The translations under genes were made by a program, and so were the position numbers. Of a stretch of DNA of 64,000 nucleotides, positions 1 through 12,192 are shown piece after piece (within the stretch, counting starts at the first letter, position 1; each line of letters begins with the position of its first letter). This DNA comes from Xanthostigma xanthostigma (taxonomy: Eukaryota; Arthropoda; Insecta; Raphidioptera; Raphidiidae): contig OY754473.1 in the NCBI GenBank assembly GCA_963575645.1, forward strand, positions 7,316,001 through 7,380,000, read 5' to 3'. The notes under the pieces were generated by a model, which had not been told where the DNA came from, searched no databases, and was given only the letters and a program-made list of their open reading frames with translations.

Positions 1-1040
1 TATTTTTGAATGTGAAATTTAATACTTTTTTTTCTTGTGATAATATTACGTTTTTAAATGATTATCAATTTTTTCTCGTATTAGGTATGGTTGACTAAAT
101 AATCTATTAAAAATATAAAAAAAATACATGCATATGACCTATCGCGGCGTGGCTACGGCTGTTATTTACAAACTCAAATAGAAAATATTTTTCTTCATAC
201 CTCGATCGAATATGCATACTTTCGGCACCAATTTGTAAAGCAGAAAGTCTAACATTTACGCATTGGTGGTGATTTACACGCACCGATGCGGGAATTACGC
301 ACGTTCGGGCGGCAGTAAAGTAAAAAATCACCTATCGACTGATGTTTAGATGTTGTTTCCATAGAGCAACTCGATTGCATTGTAGCTAATAGTCGCGAAC
401 AGCTGTCGTTCGTGTTTTTACGTATAACCTCAAAGCTGCTTGCTTGGAATTTTTCTGTGGTTTTATTTAATTAATTAACTTACGACCGAGGTATGAAGAA
501 AAATAGTATACACAACACTGGCCGAAAGTTTCATGTTCTTGGACTGCGCTCCGTGATACCCGAGGCACTAGTGCGTAATTGGTCACTTTACGTGCATGTA
601 AAGGGGGTATTTTTATGGGGGGGAGGCAGTGAATACGGTTTGTCTTGGCGGCGCTTCTTTAAAACGTCACCGATTTCTGTGTGCGACTCGGATGTGTGAA
701 GCGGCAAGGTATAGAAAAACCGCTCGACTAATACCTATACAATAATAATAATAACAACGCCACTGAACTTGAACCCGTGAATGTCCGTTGAAAGTCGTCG
801 CCGTGCGCCGACCGAGCGGCCGGGGCGCGGGCGCTCTGAGCCCTAACAACAGATCTATGTCTGCAGTCTCTTCGGCTTGCGTGTATCGCTTTATGTGTGT
901 GTAAATGCTGAGACCCCCCTCGCGTATATATACGTTCGGCAACCTGTTACCCGCGCGTTCATCTCTCTTTTGTTTGACAAGTGCGGGCACACTGCACGCC
1001 ACAGTAGAGATATTACTGGCCTTTGTTGACGTCATACAAT
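1..1040. other. non-coding flank, no gene recognised
   Basis: I see no recognisable gene. The left part is AT-rich; about 560-1030 is more GC- and CpG-rich and includes a TATATATA at 925-932. Open frames on both strands here are short, low in complexity and match no family I know. It could be regulatory or UTR sequence, but nothing in it proves that. Confidence 0.4.
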
Positions 1041-1044
1041 TGCA

Positions 1045-1990
1045 ATTTAATTTTAATTTTCATTACTTATAATTTCTTTTTTTAATTATTTACTGCAAAA
1101 AATATGTAAAATACAGATATTTACATAAATTTATTTTTCTTAACCTAACTTTGTATAAAAAATTCAAAAGTTAGTCCAATTAAGTGAAATACTAAAATAA
1201 TTAATTAATTATAAAAAAAATGATTTATTTATGCCTTTATGACAATAATTTAATGGTATATCATCGACTTATAACCTTTAAGGAGGTTGAGCCGTTTTAC
1301 GAAGATAATGAAAAAATCTGAAATAAAGTTTTTTTGATAGATTTTTTTATGACAAAATTTTCTGTAAAAAATCCAAAATCATTAGAACATTTATAAAGAT
1401 AAAAATTAAAAAAAACTTTTACATTTAGTCTTATGGAAAATATGTCAACCTACCATACATTTTATTTTTTTGCAAATAACCAAATAATGTCAGTAGTTCC
1501 GAAAACTAACTATGTAAAGCATCGATGTCTTACGCATATTTTAATATTTTTTCCAATTTAATAGGAGACTTTTAATCAATAAAGAAAATTATTAAACCTT
1601 AGTACTTTTCGATTATGGACTTTTATTCTTGACGATTTTAACAATTTTAACTGAATTCTCAACTTTTTAATGACTTAATTTTAATTTTTATTACTTCTAA
1701 TTTATTTTTTTAATTATTTACTGCAAAAAATATGTAAAATACAGATATTTACATAAATTTATTTTTTCTTACCTAACTCTGTACAAAAAATTCAAAAGTT
1801 AGTCCATTAAGTAAAATACTGAAATAATTAATTAATATTAAAAAAAATTATTTATTTATGCCTTTTTGACAATAATTTATTAGTATCATCGACTTATAAC
1901 CTTTTGTAAAAAATTATTATGGAACAGTTTCCATTTAGAATTCGACTTACTTTTGATTGGGACTGTAACGCATCAACCTCCTTAAATTAC
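1045..1990. repeat. AT-rich block with a ~230-bp direct duplication
   Basis: The segment starting near 1048 is repeated from about 1678 with only small indels; both copies contain TTACTGCAAAAAATATG and CATCGACTTATAACCTTT. An inverted motif AAGGAGGTTGA (about 1280) and TCAACCTCCTT (about 1975) brackets the unit, so the duplicated part may belong to one foldback-like element. A related AT-rich stretch lies inverted near 57520-57620. Confidence 0.55.
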
Positions 1991-2015
1991 ACGCGCTAGA
2001 ATAGTATGTCCATTG

Positions 2016-2078
2016 AAATGAGCGCCATCAGGACCAAATGGGTTTAAACTTTAAACCCATTTGGTCCTGGCGCTTATT
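2016..2078. repeat. near-perfect short hairpin
   Basis: The arms read GCGCCATCAGGACCAAATGG and its complement, each followed by GTTTAAA around a tiny loop. This gives a ~24-bp stem with one extra base, probably a terminal palindrome of a small MITE. Confidence 0.7.
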
Positions 2079-2079
2079 T

Positions 2080-2960
2080 AATTCAATTTTAAACTTTAAA
2101 GCGAATTGGTGCCATCATAATGTTGAGTAGGTATGCGATTGGTGGTGCAAGTCAAGTGTGACCGCAGCCTTAACATAAGCGCGCGGCCTTCCACCACTTC
2201 AACCACCATCTTTATATTATTATATCTGTTATTTTAGTCGCCAACAATGTGCAACCAAGTGAATACTAAAATACTCCACATACGGCATTAAAATCGCTCA
2301 CGGAAAAACAAAAAAAGACCTGCCGAAAAAAAAGAGCAACCGCGTTGTATTTGTTGACGATACTCTTTTGTCACACGTGATGTTTTTGTTTATAACAAGT
2401 GAAATGTGAAACGCGTTTTTGTTTTATATTTTTTATCTCTCTCTCTCTCTCTTTCTCTGTCTGTAAAGAAGTTGGTGAAGTTTTCTGTAACAATAATATT
2501 TGTTCTGGCAGATTTTGTTGTGATATTTGAAGTTTTTATAGTGTTTTTTTTGGTTTTTTATTATTATGTAAATGCGCCACGTGTTTTTACCGGTGTGTGA
2601 ACAGAAAACTTAATTTTTACTGTGCAATAGTTTGGTTGTGATTTGTTTTTTTCGAATTTTGAGAAAAACTGGAGCAAATAGCTGTGTCTCAAACTGGTAA
2701 GATGCAAAAATGTATTTAAATTTTATCTTAACTCAAATTTGTAGCTAGTTTTTTATTGTTTTAGTAAAAGGCAAGGTCCAGTCCAGTTGTTACTGTATTA
2801 CCCGGCGTTGGCCGAGAATGGGCCTTCAATTTTAATAGCGTAATGCGGTATAGTCTACAACTTTTTCGAACTTAAAATAAATATGGTTTAAAAAAACTGA
2901 AAAAAACACGCTTTTATAGCACATCGAATTAAAAGGGAAAAATAATTCTTTATAAAATAA
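2080..2960. other. intergenic; (CT)n microsatellite only
   Basis: No gene or dispersed repeat is recognised. A (CT)n run lies at about 2437-2460. The small open frame over it encodes a low-complexity hydrophobic peptide and is not convincing. Confidence 0.4.
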
Positions 2961-2978
2961 TAATGAACAAAAAATATT

Positions 2979-3063
2979 TAGTATTATTGTGAAAAAAGCG
3001 TGAGGCGCTCGATATACGAAAAATATGGCACAAAGCGTCTCACGCTTTTTTCACAATAATACA
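2979..3063. repeat. foldback hairpin
   Basis: TATTATTGTGAAAAAAGCGT at about 2981 is answered by ACGCTTTTTTCACAATAATA at about 3043. The ~30-bp arms surround a loop of about 27 nt. It is MITE-like with no coding content. Confidence 0.7.
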
Positions 3064-3099
3064 AAATAGAACTTAACATTTTTTTTGCATCGGTTGTCC

Positions 3100-4550
3100 C
3101 AATTTATTTAGGAAACCCTGTATATTTGAGCCGCAAATTTGACACTTCAGAAATAGTTTTAAACATAACAACAAAGTCTCAATCAAACGAAACGGCGCGC
3201 AGTTCGCTTATCGAGTGATTTCAATGCTGCGTTAGACAGCGAACCCAACCTTACCTTTTTCGATCTACATAAAAAAAAATATGTACAGCATACGAAAACA
3301 AAACCTGTCAAAATTGAAATACGACCGGCCATTTTCTGTACTTATTTATTTTTAACTCTGCACGTACTGGCATATAGCTCCGGGCGTCTTTTGTTTCACT
3401 TTTATATATAGACTAGTTTCATTTTTTATTGTTGTTTTAATATATTAATCGATGCTGCGGGAAGGAAATAATTTATTACATAATATTTGATTTTGGTGTG
3501 TAAACATTCTTACCTGCACGGTTTGGGGGTGGCTTGAGATTCTACTCTGGACAGGACAATGTCTCCTCTATTACAAGCTCTCAGCTCGCAGGTTCTTATC
3601 GGAAGTATCAACTGGATTTTCAGATAGGTACAATAAAATACAGATACCTACCCGGATAGAATGTGGATTATAGACGTTCGACAACTTAGATCATTACCCT
3701 GATTGTAGTAATAGTTGTAGATCAATTCATTCTTGTAAAGTTGGGCAGTTATTTTAATCTATTTACACGCAAAAAGAGTATAATTTTATGTTTGCACCAA
3801 TTTTCTGTTTGTCGTGTCACAAACATATTTTCGAAATTTTTTCGTTTTTTTTTGTGAATAACCTACAATCAACGCATTTTTTTACGTAAAATTCTGCGTC
3901 GAACGCATGTTCCGTTGTTTAAGGTGCAAACTTCAGAGCTTAGGTACTTGGTCTGTTGGGGAAGTTAAGGTTTCTTTGCAAGCCGACATCGACGCGCGAG
4001 CAAAGCCGCGGGTAATGGCTATATTATATTATGTAGTTAATGATTTCTAACTGTTTAACAATGTTAATAATATTAATATAATAATAAAACACCGTTGTTG
4101 CTGGAATATTACTCAACTGAAGACGACATCTGTTCAACGGACAACGTCGTCATCGGTCATCATAATTATTGTTGTTGAATCGGTTGTTGAGGTCAGAAAG
4201 TGACACGTCAAGTGCCAACTTCCTACAACATAATAATCTAGTAGTCCAAGCCGTAACCGTAAAAAAGTCTGACCAATGCTACTATAAAATTTTATTAGTA
4301 TGAGTTTAACAGATATTATGATGAACAGACTTGCGCAATTTTTTTCAAATCATTTTTTGTTGTCGGTATCTCGAAAACGACTCCAGCATTACTTGATGAA
4401 CCCCTCAGGGAAATGTGGTTATTCGGGAATTTGCGCTTCCAGGAACCCGAGCTCTCCCGTACCAATCGGTTTGTATATGTTGACTGACGGATTCTCTAAT
4501 ACACAGACGCTAATGATATCAACCGTTTGTATATCTTCCTGGCGGCGCTC
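3100..4550. other. intergenic; Helitron-like 3' end near 4016
   Basis: No gene is seen. At about 3993-4016 the sequence GAGCAAAGCCGCGGGTAATG followed by GCTA resembles the 3' end of lepidopteran Helitron-type repeats, whose tail is a GC-rich hairpin followed by GGCTAGT. The final CTRR is imperfect here (CTAT). The rest looks unique. Confidence 0.35.
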
Positions 4551-4555
4551 ATATA

Positions 4556-5305
4556 CAGGGTGTCCCATTAAGAATGGGACATAGAACAACCGCAGATTCT
4601 CCAATTCAAAATAAAACAATTAAGCGAAATATGCTTAGATAAAATGTTACTCGCTCTATCAGTGGTAGGAGTAATAAATGCTTGTACCCCTTCTAAATGT
4701 TACGCCGCTGTCTAAATTTTAATTTTGACTATAATTTCAATTTTTTTGATATTTTCTAAGTCAATAATGTACACTTGTTAGTTAGTTGTAAAGTCATTGG
4801 TTTTCGAGATATTCGCAGTTAAAGATAGATAGACATGTACTTTTTATTTGTATTATTATTAATAATATTCATTTTTACAATTTTGTCTTAAAAAACTGCG
4901 AATATCTCGAAAACCAATGACTTTACAACTAACTAACAAGTGTACATTATTGACTTAGAAAATATCAAAAAAATTGAAATTATAGTCAAAATTAAAATTT
5001 AGACAGCAGCGTAACATTTAGAAGGGGTGCAAGCATTACTTACTCCTGCCGTACGCCACTGGTAGAGCGTACTGAACTAATTTTTTTATTGTTAGGTGCA
5101 TTTTATGATATTTAACAAGTGTGCCGATTTGAGTAAAATTATACGGTGTATAAAAAAATTATTGACATTAATAATTTTTCAGTTTTCAACTTCAACAATT
5201 TCGGAAACGAGTAACATTTTATCTCAGCATATTTTGCTTAATCGTTTTATTTTGAATTGGAGAATCTGCGGTTGTTCTATGTCCCATTCTTAATGGGACA
5301 GCCTG
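4556..5305. mobile_element. 750-bp foldback MITE with TA target duplication
   Basis: The ends are CAGGGTGTCCCATTAAG and the complement of CAGGCTGTCCCATTAAG, flanked by TA on both sides. The outer inverted repeats run about 90 bp (4556-4650 and 5212-5305). Inside is a second, independent palindrome with arms of about 190-200 bp (roughly 4650-4850 and 4885-5075), both carrying GCGAATATCTCGAAAACCAA or its complement. TA duplication and the CAGGGTGTCC end fit a Tc1/mariner-type nonautonomous element. Short open frames on it are by-products of the repeat. Confidence 0.8.
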
Positions 5306-5424
5306 TATAGAAGATTTTATTCATTTGGAGATGAAAAAAAAATTGCATAGCAGACGATAAGAATTGAAAATATTTTAGAATTCTCTTTAAGTATGTGTTT
5401 GACTGTATTTGAGTTACTGACAAC

Positions 5425-5962
5425 AAAAAAGCGAGTGTGCTTTAGACCACACGACTGAAGTAAAACTTCTTCCTGCCATAATTATTTTAAATATATTTAT
5501 TAAGAATTATGCGTAAATACCTCAAATTTGCTCATGTTAAATTCATAAACGAACAATAATATGCAGTCGATTCGTCTCAAAGTTTATCGAACGCAATATA
5601 ACCTCACTCTGTAGCACATATCTACAAAATATAATTTTTTATTTAGGTAATAGGCAAAATATGTATCTATATATAGTTATTAGCATAATTTATAATACAT
5701 TTAAGAGGACTTATTAACTAACCTACATTATTTCCCGTTACAAAAAGCAGCAAAATTCGATGAAATGTATTTTTGATACAAAAAAACAGTTGTTTTCATT
5801 TCAAACGTCAAACAGTTGTATTAATACTCCGTCTTTGTCGCACTCACTAACTTATATCTCCCTCTCAACTCCGATGTGCACTTCCGTAAACGCTTTCGTC
5901 AGGCATTTACCAGCTTACTCCCCAAGTCAAGCGTGCCTAAAGAAGTTTTACTTCAAAAATGA
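5425..5962. repeat. dispersed repeat E, copy 1
   Basis: It begins GCGAGTGTGCTTTAGACCAC, carries ACTGAAGTAAAACTTCTTCC, and ends near AAGAAGTTTTACTTCAAAAA. The first ~190 bp recur at 34412-34610. The terminal TGAAGTAAAACTTCTT and AAGAAGTTTTACTTCA are inverted relative to one another, suggesting a TIR-bounded element. It is a family I associate with Lepidoptera; class uncertain. Confidence 0.6.
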
Positions 5963-6440
5963 TTGAAACAAATGGAATTGAGTCACTGAAAAATGTCAGA
6001 AACATTTTTACGGTTAGAGCTTGGACCATAACTTCTTTCCACCGATCTTTTATTTAGATCTTTTGCATACATCTTTCGGAATAATGACTGCATAGTATCT
6101 TAGTATCATAGATACTCTTTTCAAGTACCTTCCGCAGTTAACTAACTCACAAGTGTAGCGAATGAAAAGCTTTTAAAAAAATCTTCTCACGTTAAAATTT
6201 AAATGAACGCATTTTCTTGTACATCTATAAGAACAATTGTACCTAATTAATGATTTAATTTATTAGAAGACTTGTTTGGTAGCCGTTTCGAGTAAAGAAT
6301 GGGCAGTAATTTATTTTTTTTTGCCTTTTTTTTCTCTGAACCAATGAGAAAATTAATAAAATAGCTTCAACGCTAATTAACTGCCTAAAGTTTATGTTGT
6401 TATTTGTAACTGTGACAGCTTTAATAAATTACGTGAATCT
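5963..6440. other. intergenic, nothing recognised
   Basis: AT-rich sequence with no convincing open frame, RNA gene or repeat that I can match elsewhere in the window. Confidence 0.35.
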
Positions 6441-6444
6441 TTGC

Positions 6445-6785
6445 ACACGAGGCTTGTTTTGCCGCTTGCTGCAGTGGCTGCAAGCTTTCAAGCTGGATTG
6501 CGTGATTGGTTTTTAACACGATGCGCGTATTGAAATTGGCTTTGTAGATGGGTTGGTGCGCGCAGTGACAAAAGTGAACGTTTATTGTCTCTGAACAGAA
6601 CACACTGTGACGCCGTGTTTGTGGGCCCACAGTTTCCTGCTCAAAACGAGCACGCAAACAAGCACGAAAAATAACACCGGTGCTAATTTTAAAAACCATC
6701 TTGTTGTCGCGCGGTGTCGTAATTTCCATCTTGGCAACCACCGCGCCAGACACGGTTCTAGTAGCAAAACCAGCTTAGTGTGAAG
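6445..6785. mobile_element. hAT-like MITE, copy 1
   Basis: The left end CACACGAGGCTTGTTTTGC and the complement of the right end CACACTAAGCTGGTTTTGC form an imperfect 19-bp TIR. An internal ~90-bp stretch (about 6510-6605) recurs inverted at 30995-31085. The open frames on the minus strand here are within the element and encode nothing I recognise. Target duplication not resolved. Confidence 0.55.
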
Positions 6786-6940
6786 CGGCCAGCTTTAGTC
6801 TGAACGTTGGATGAATTTTTTCAAAGAAGCAGCGGCGTTCAAATATTACCTAACGTTTCTCAACAGGGAGGTAGTTCTATCATCAGCATTCAGCAATATT
6901 ATTATTTGAAGGACTCTGAGTGCTTCCGTAGACGTTAGTT

Positions 6941-8066
6941 GCTCAAGGAGCTTCCGTTCACGTCAATAACTAGCAGAGTGCTTCGGTGCATGTAACTAAA
7001 AAAAATATTCCTTTCGCGTTAAAATTAACGGCGCAGCGTAAACGATCGATAAATGGCACGAAAATTATTTAAACGACTTAGTAGCTCAAGGAGCTTCCGT
7101 TCACGTCAATAACTCGCAGAGTGCTTCGGTGCATGTAACTAAAAAAATATTCCTTTCACGTTAAAATTAACGGCGCAGCGGAAACGATGGACGAATGGGA
7201 TGGCAATTATTTAAACGACATAGTAGCCCAACGAGCTTCCGTTCATGTCAATAACTCGGAGAGTGCTTCGGTGCATGTAAGTAAAAAAATATATTCCTTT
7301 CACGTTAAAATTGACGACAGCGTAAACGATCAATAAATGGCATGGCAATTATTAAAACGACATAGTAGCTCAAAAAGCTTCCGTTCACGTCAATACCTCG
7401 CAGAGTGCTTCGGTGCACGTAACTATAAAATATTCCTTTCGCGTTAAAATTAACGACAGCGTAAATGATCGACAAATGGCGTGGCATTTATTTAAACGAC
7501 ATAGTAGCTCAAAGAGCTTCCGTTCATGTCAATAACTCGCAAAGTGCTTCGGTGCATGTAACTATAAAATATTCCTTTCGCGTTAAAATTAACGACAGCG
7601 TAAACGATCGACAAATGGCATAGCATTTATTTAAACGACATAGTAGCTCAAAGAGCTTCCGTTCGCGTCAATAACTCGCAGAGTGCTTCGGTGCACGTAA
7701 CTAAAAAAATATTCCTTTCGCGTTAAAATTAACGACGCAGCGTAAACGATTGACAAATGACACGGCAATTATTTAAACGACATAGTAGCTCAAAGAGCTT
7801 CCGTTCATGTCAATAACTCGCAAAGTGCTTCGGTGCATGTAACTAAAAAAATATTCCTTTCGCGGTAAAATTAACGACAGCGTAAATGAACGACAAATGG
7901 CATGGCAATTATTTAAACGACATAGTAGCTCAAAGAGCTTCCGTTCATGTCAATAACTCGCAGAGTGCTTCGGTGCATGTAACTAAAAAAATATTCCTTT
8001 CACGTTAAAATTAATAGCGCAGCGTAAACGATCGATAATTAATGGCACGGCAATTATTTAAACGAC
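6941..8066. repeat. satellite array, eight ~141-bp units
   Basis: Units start at about 6941, 7084, 7226, 7368, 7507, 7646, 7788 and 7928. Each has GAGCTTCCGTTCA.GTCAAT, AGTGCTTCGGTGCA.GTAAC, ATTCCTTTC.CG.TAAAATT and a closing ATTTAAACGACATAGTA. The spacing varies by only 1-4 bp and differences are mostly point changes. No open frame is conserved between units. It is a local minisatellite/satellite, not a CRISPR array, because there is no short-repeat and unique-spacer structure. Confidence 0.9.
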
Positions 8067-10100
8067 AATAGACATACCTTTCTTCGTTACAACACGTTTT
8101 TTTTCACATGTGTCGGTTATAAATAATTTTTGAGTTTGAAATATTCCGCTGCCGCCCATTTTTTTTTTTATAAGTGCATTCCTCTCACGCTGTTTAATTG
8201 TCGAGAAATCGGAACGCTTCCTCGTTCTGTGCAACAATGTATGCAAGAATTGACAATTGCTCCATTGTTTAAAGAGTTGATAATATCGTGTTCGACAATT
8301 ATTATTTCTAAATAATAATTACAGATTCTCTGTGAAAGGTTCGGTACATAATTATCGGTAATGAACGAACGAAACTGCTTCAAGATTAATGGATCGTGTT
8401 TTTTTTTTTTTGAGAAGGTTATAGATAAATTTTTTTTAACCACAATTACAAACAATTTAAGGTGATTAAAAAATCAAAATTATTTGAACAGTAGTAGATA
8501 ATAATTAATCGTTTTTTTTTTTTACAAAAACTAAACCGTTCAAAGGTCATTGTTGAACTTTGGCGCCCAAAAATATCCCAAAATATACGTAGCCCGTTTG
8601 GTATGACCTATTTGCAGCCTGGCAACCGTATGTCCATGTTTACTGTAATAATCAATGCCTCCCTCTGAACAAATTTCGGCGTGCGCCCTTGCGTTTAAGT
8701 GTTGTAGTCTTACATGTTTAGAACTTCTGGTATTTAGCCAACACACGAACCGCCACAATCGCGAATAGTTCAAGCACTGGTGTACAGATGACGGAGCGCA
8801 GTCGTTTTCTAGCACAAATTGCGTGCCGCTTCACTAAAATAATAACACCGTAGTTAGATGAAGAAATATATAATCTCTAAAATTACACAGTCTACAAAAA
8901 TAATGCGTAGACTTTTTTTTAATAATTCGGTTATAATGTTATACAGGGTTTAACCGAATTGAAAATATATAAAACTGACACATCTTGGTTCAAAAATCCC
9001 TGAGGATACGCAATCTGGAAAAGGACTGATTGCTTTCTATGAAGGCTGTGGACCGCGCGGAGACCTATATACCCTATAACAATTGCCTACAAACGACAAA
9101 GATCACATACTGTATCCGAACGATCTGAAAAGAGTTAAACTGCAATGTAAAAGATGTGAAATAGAAATATTTTTTTTAAAACTGATTTAGTGTCAATAAA
9201 GAAATTAAAAAACGTTTTTTTTTTCTATTATTTTAAAATTACTTTATTTCTCCAAAGTCATATAATATTCAGTTCGATAAACCGTTGTGCTTTGATGTAA
9301 ATTATAGACGATCAACAACACAGTTCATAAGCGTCACCGACATCTAATTGACGGAAGGTCAGAGAAGGTGGCTGCAAAACGAAGTGAAAAATTATTCTAT
9401 CCTTTCGTAGTTGAAACATGTAATGGCGCGTTTGGTCGGGAATAAAACCGTGCCGGTTGCGACTTGTTATACGTTTCAATTGAAGCGACGCTGCGCACGG
9501 GACGTGTTACGTTTCGTTTGAGTTTGCTGTGGGTATGCGCGTTGGACAGCTGTCGTCAAATGACAGGGCGAAATTTAGTTACTAGAATTTCGTTTGCGAT
9601 CACAGGGCGACATTTAAGTGACTTGAATTTCGCTTAAATTTGTTTTACGTCTGCCGGGCCTCCCACGGCGGCGCACATTTTTTTTTTGAAGCTGTTTTTT
9701 AAAAAATTTTTAAACGGTTTTTTTTTGTGAATAGAAAAGAAAAAGATGAATTTCAGTTCACCTGTAAATGGCATTATTATGCGTTCGCGTGACTTTAGAC
9801 AATTTCAGTCAGGTATAAAATGGCGCAACTCGTTCTTCTTTTTTTTTAATACTTCTTAGTTCTTACTGAGCGCAGTAAACAACTTTTGTAAAAGTTTCTT
9901 TTACGATTGTATAAATCAAACATCAATATAATGAAAATCAATATGAATAGAAACGCTTTTATTGATAAAAAAATAATAAACCAGTATGGTGTAATTTTTT
10001 TAATGTTTTTTTCTTTTTTGGTATGCACTGTGAAACAACAGGCGGTAACCATTATCGTAATTATTTAAGTGTCGAAAACATCTTTACTGAAAAAAACATA
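8067..10100. other. intergenic; short region shared with 32.8-33.1 kb
   Basis: No gene is recognised. About 9420-9640 (with ACAGGGCGAAATTTAGTTAC near 9561) is related, in inverse orientation, to about 32815-33060. The rest is AT-rich with T runs. Confidence 0.4.
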
Positions 10101-10335
10101 CACAGCGAATTTCATTTAAAATACAAATATTTACGTGAGTTTTGTTACCATGATATAGCTATGGAAATTATAAATGCATTACAGAAAATCGTTCCACATA
10201 AAATGCAACACAGACGCCTAAGGGAAGTAGATACGTATGAATTTTATGTGGAACGATTTTCTGCAATGCATTAATGATTACAAAACTCATGTGAAATATT
10301 GCATTTTAAATTAAATTCATTGCGTATAGGGTACT
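10100..10335. mobile_element. ~230-bp foldback MITE
   Basis: The left arm (10104-10210) and the right arm (10235-10330) are imperfect complements; the central parts GAAAATCGTTCCACATAAAA and its complement match exactly. The 83-residue open frame across the hairpin follows the palindrome and is not a gene. Confidence 0.7.
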
Positions 10336-10466
10336 TGCGGCCCGGTCCGGCTTTGCCCGAATTTGTAGATTGCCACCGTTTTTTTTAACAATAATGATGT
10401 TTATTGTTAAAATATTATATCTTTGTCAACGACGTCAATGTGAATGGTTTAAGTCACTGTAAGCTT

Positions 10467-10785
10467 AGTGTGTCATTCAACATTACATGACTCAGCAAAG
10501 ATAACTCCGTACGTGCAAAATTCACTAGTGCCTCTGTGGCCTGTGCCGTGTGCGCTCTGTAAATGTGCGAATGCAACAGTACAGAACAGCTCAGCACAGA
10601 GCAATGGCGCTCGGAGTGAGTCGTTCACAAAAAAAAAAGCTACTCGCTCCGCTCCGAGAAAGGAGTCGTTCATTATGAACGACTCGCTCAGGAGCGACAC
10701 GTCACTATTGTAGTAGATTGCATTTCGGCGTGTTATTGCATACAAAATTTTGCCTGCATGTGCATAATTTTTTGTATGCACACAT
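10467..10785. repeat. cluster of short hairpins, MITE-like
   Basis: GAGTCGTTCAT-T-ATGAACGACTC (about 10667-10689) is a near-perfect 11-bp hairpin, and GAGTGAGTCGTTCAC occurs at about 10614. A second hairpin, TGCATACAAAATT with AATTTTTTGTATGCA, spans about 10738-10780. No coding potential is convincing. Confidence 0.5.
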
Positions 10786-10936
10786 AAATTATCGACAGCC
10801 CCCTCAAGAATTGTGTGCAGTACGCAGAATATAATGACTTCTAGTAATTACTGCTAATTATGAATGCTTCTGCAAGGTGGGACGCGAGTGTGTTATTGAA
10901 TAGGCGTTCTTTGTTTAACTTCTATATTACACAAGA

Positions 10937-11240
10937 CAAAAAAAGACGGGTTGCACTCCGGGAGTGCCGGCAGAAGTGAAAACTTGAATATTAACGTCTT
11001 AATTTTTTACATTTAGGAGCATTGTTTATTTATTGACAACACTTGTAAATTAAAATGGTTTGTATCATAGATTGCATTTTTATGTACGATATTTCAACGC
11101 TAGATGTCTAACGTTGTATAAAAAGTATATCACTTGGAGAGTCTCACCCAGTTCTTACTTTTCCTGACGCGAGTTTAACATTTTTTACCCATTACAAAAA
11201 AAGTGCACAGCGCCGCTAAAGAAGTTTTCACTTCAAAAAT
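10937..11240 (+). mobile_element. dispersed element X, copy 1
   Basis: It runs from GACGGGTTGCACTCCGGGAG to AAGAAGTTTTCACTTCAAA, ~300 bp. Other copies lie at 21521-21827 (+) and 59950-60335 (-). The 5' part holds AAGTGAAAACTT and the 3' end AAGTTTTCACTT, which are inverted relative to each other. There is no open frame. I recall the GGTTGCACTCCGGGAGTGCC stretch from lepidopteran genomes; transposon class is not settled. Confidence 0.7.
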
Positions 11241-11396
11241 CGATACGATCGACTGTACATTACTGTACATTACTAATTCGGACCAAGCCGGACCGGGCCG
11301 CTATAGTAACCAAATAATATTGATATTGTAACAAAACTGTTCTAGTTGGTGGTGGAAATTATTTATTCACAATAATAAACGTTTAACAAAACAGTT

Positions 11397-12176
11397 TGCA
11401 GCGTTCCTGCCGTAGATGTTGAAATATAATAGTTTTTATTCCTGAAAATGAATTGTGTTTTTAATTAATTTTAATTATAGATTATTTTAATAGGATTAAG
11501 CCGCCTAACTAATTTGGACCGTCAATACTTAAATATAAATTGTGATTATATAACGTTGGTTTGCAGATTATTTAAAGTAGATCTCTTGTCGTAAAAGGTC
11601 GCGGATTTTTTTTTTAAATAAAATTTAGAATTGGCATTTTTGGTGTTTTAAAAAAAAAGAAATATTCATTACAATTCAAGTCGCGATTCAGTAATCACGT
11701 TTTTTTTTTATCTTCTCTTTAAATCCGATCCATATCACAGTGAATTTGTTCTATCCTAGACGCAAATTATTTCTTGGTGGCTTAATCAAATTTTTTGTAA
11801 TTCATTTAAATATTTAAAATATTTGTTATATATCCAGCATATCTAACATTCTAATCTCGAGATTTTATTTGTGTAAATATTATTAATTAGGGTTGAATAA
11901 ACATTCTTTATTATATACTTATCTAAATATTTTTGCGTTGTATATAATATTTTCATTTTAATCCTTTTTTTGGTCTCTTGCTTGGGGAGAAAATTTTAGC
12001 CAACTCGCGATCAGTTGACCTTGGTGTTTCGCTAGCCCTAGACGCATGTTCGGGCCCATAAAATAACGTAAATCTGCTGATGTTCATACTCATGTGTCGA
12101 ATTTTTCGGGTTGATTATCTCTGGGAATCTTTGTTAATGTTACTACCAGCGAAACCACTATTTTCATAACGTCACA
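11397..12176 (+). repeat. 5' LTR of the gypsy element
   Basis: 780 bp, TG...CA ends, same length as the 3' LTR. A candidate TATA-less promoter is visible: initiator TCAGTT at 12011-12016, with AGACGC at +28 to +33 from its A matching the DPE consensus in five of six places. AATAAA lies upstream near 11896. The Inr plus DPE layout is known from insect LTR elements; its use here is inference. Confidence 0.95.
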
Positions 12177-12179
12177 GAA

Positions 12180-12192
12180 TGGTATCAGAGCG
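12180..12192 (+). other. primer binding site
   Basis: TGGTATCAGAGCG begins three bases after the 5' LTR. It has the expected TGG start, complementary to a tRNA CCA tail. TGGTATCAGAGC is what I know as the initiator-Met site of plant LTR elements; which insect tRNA matches is unresolved. Confidence 0.75.

Noticed and set aside
880..1035. Promoter with TATATATA at 925
   Set aside because: No initiator at the right distance on either strand; the closest matches are 24 or 36 bases away.
6941..8066. Possible CRISPR array
   Set aside because: The whole ~141-bp unit is repeated, with no unique spacers, and the genome is eukaryotic.
10023..10274. 83-residue frame
   Set aside because: Spans a foldback palindrome; a shadow of the hairpin.
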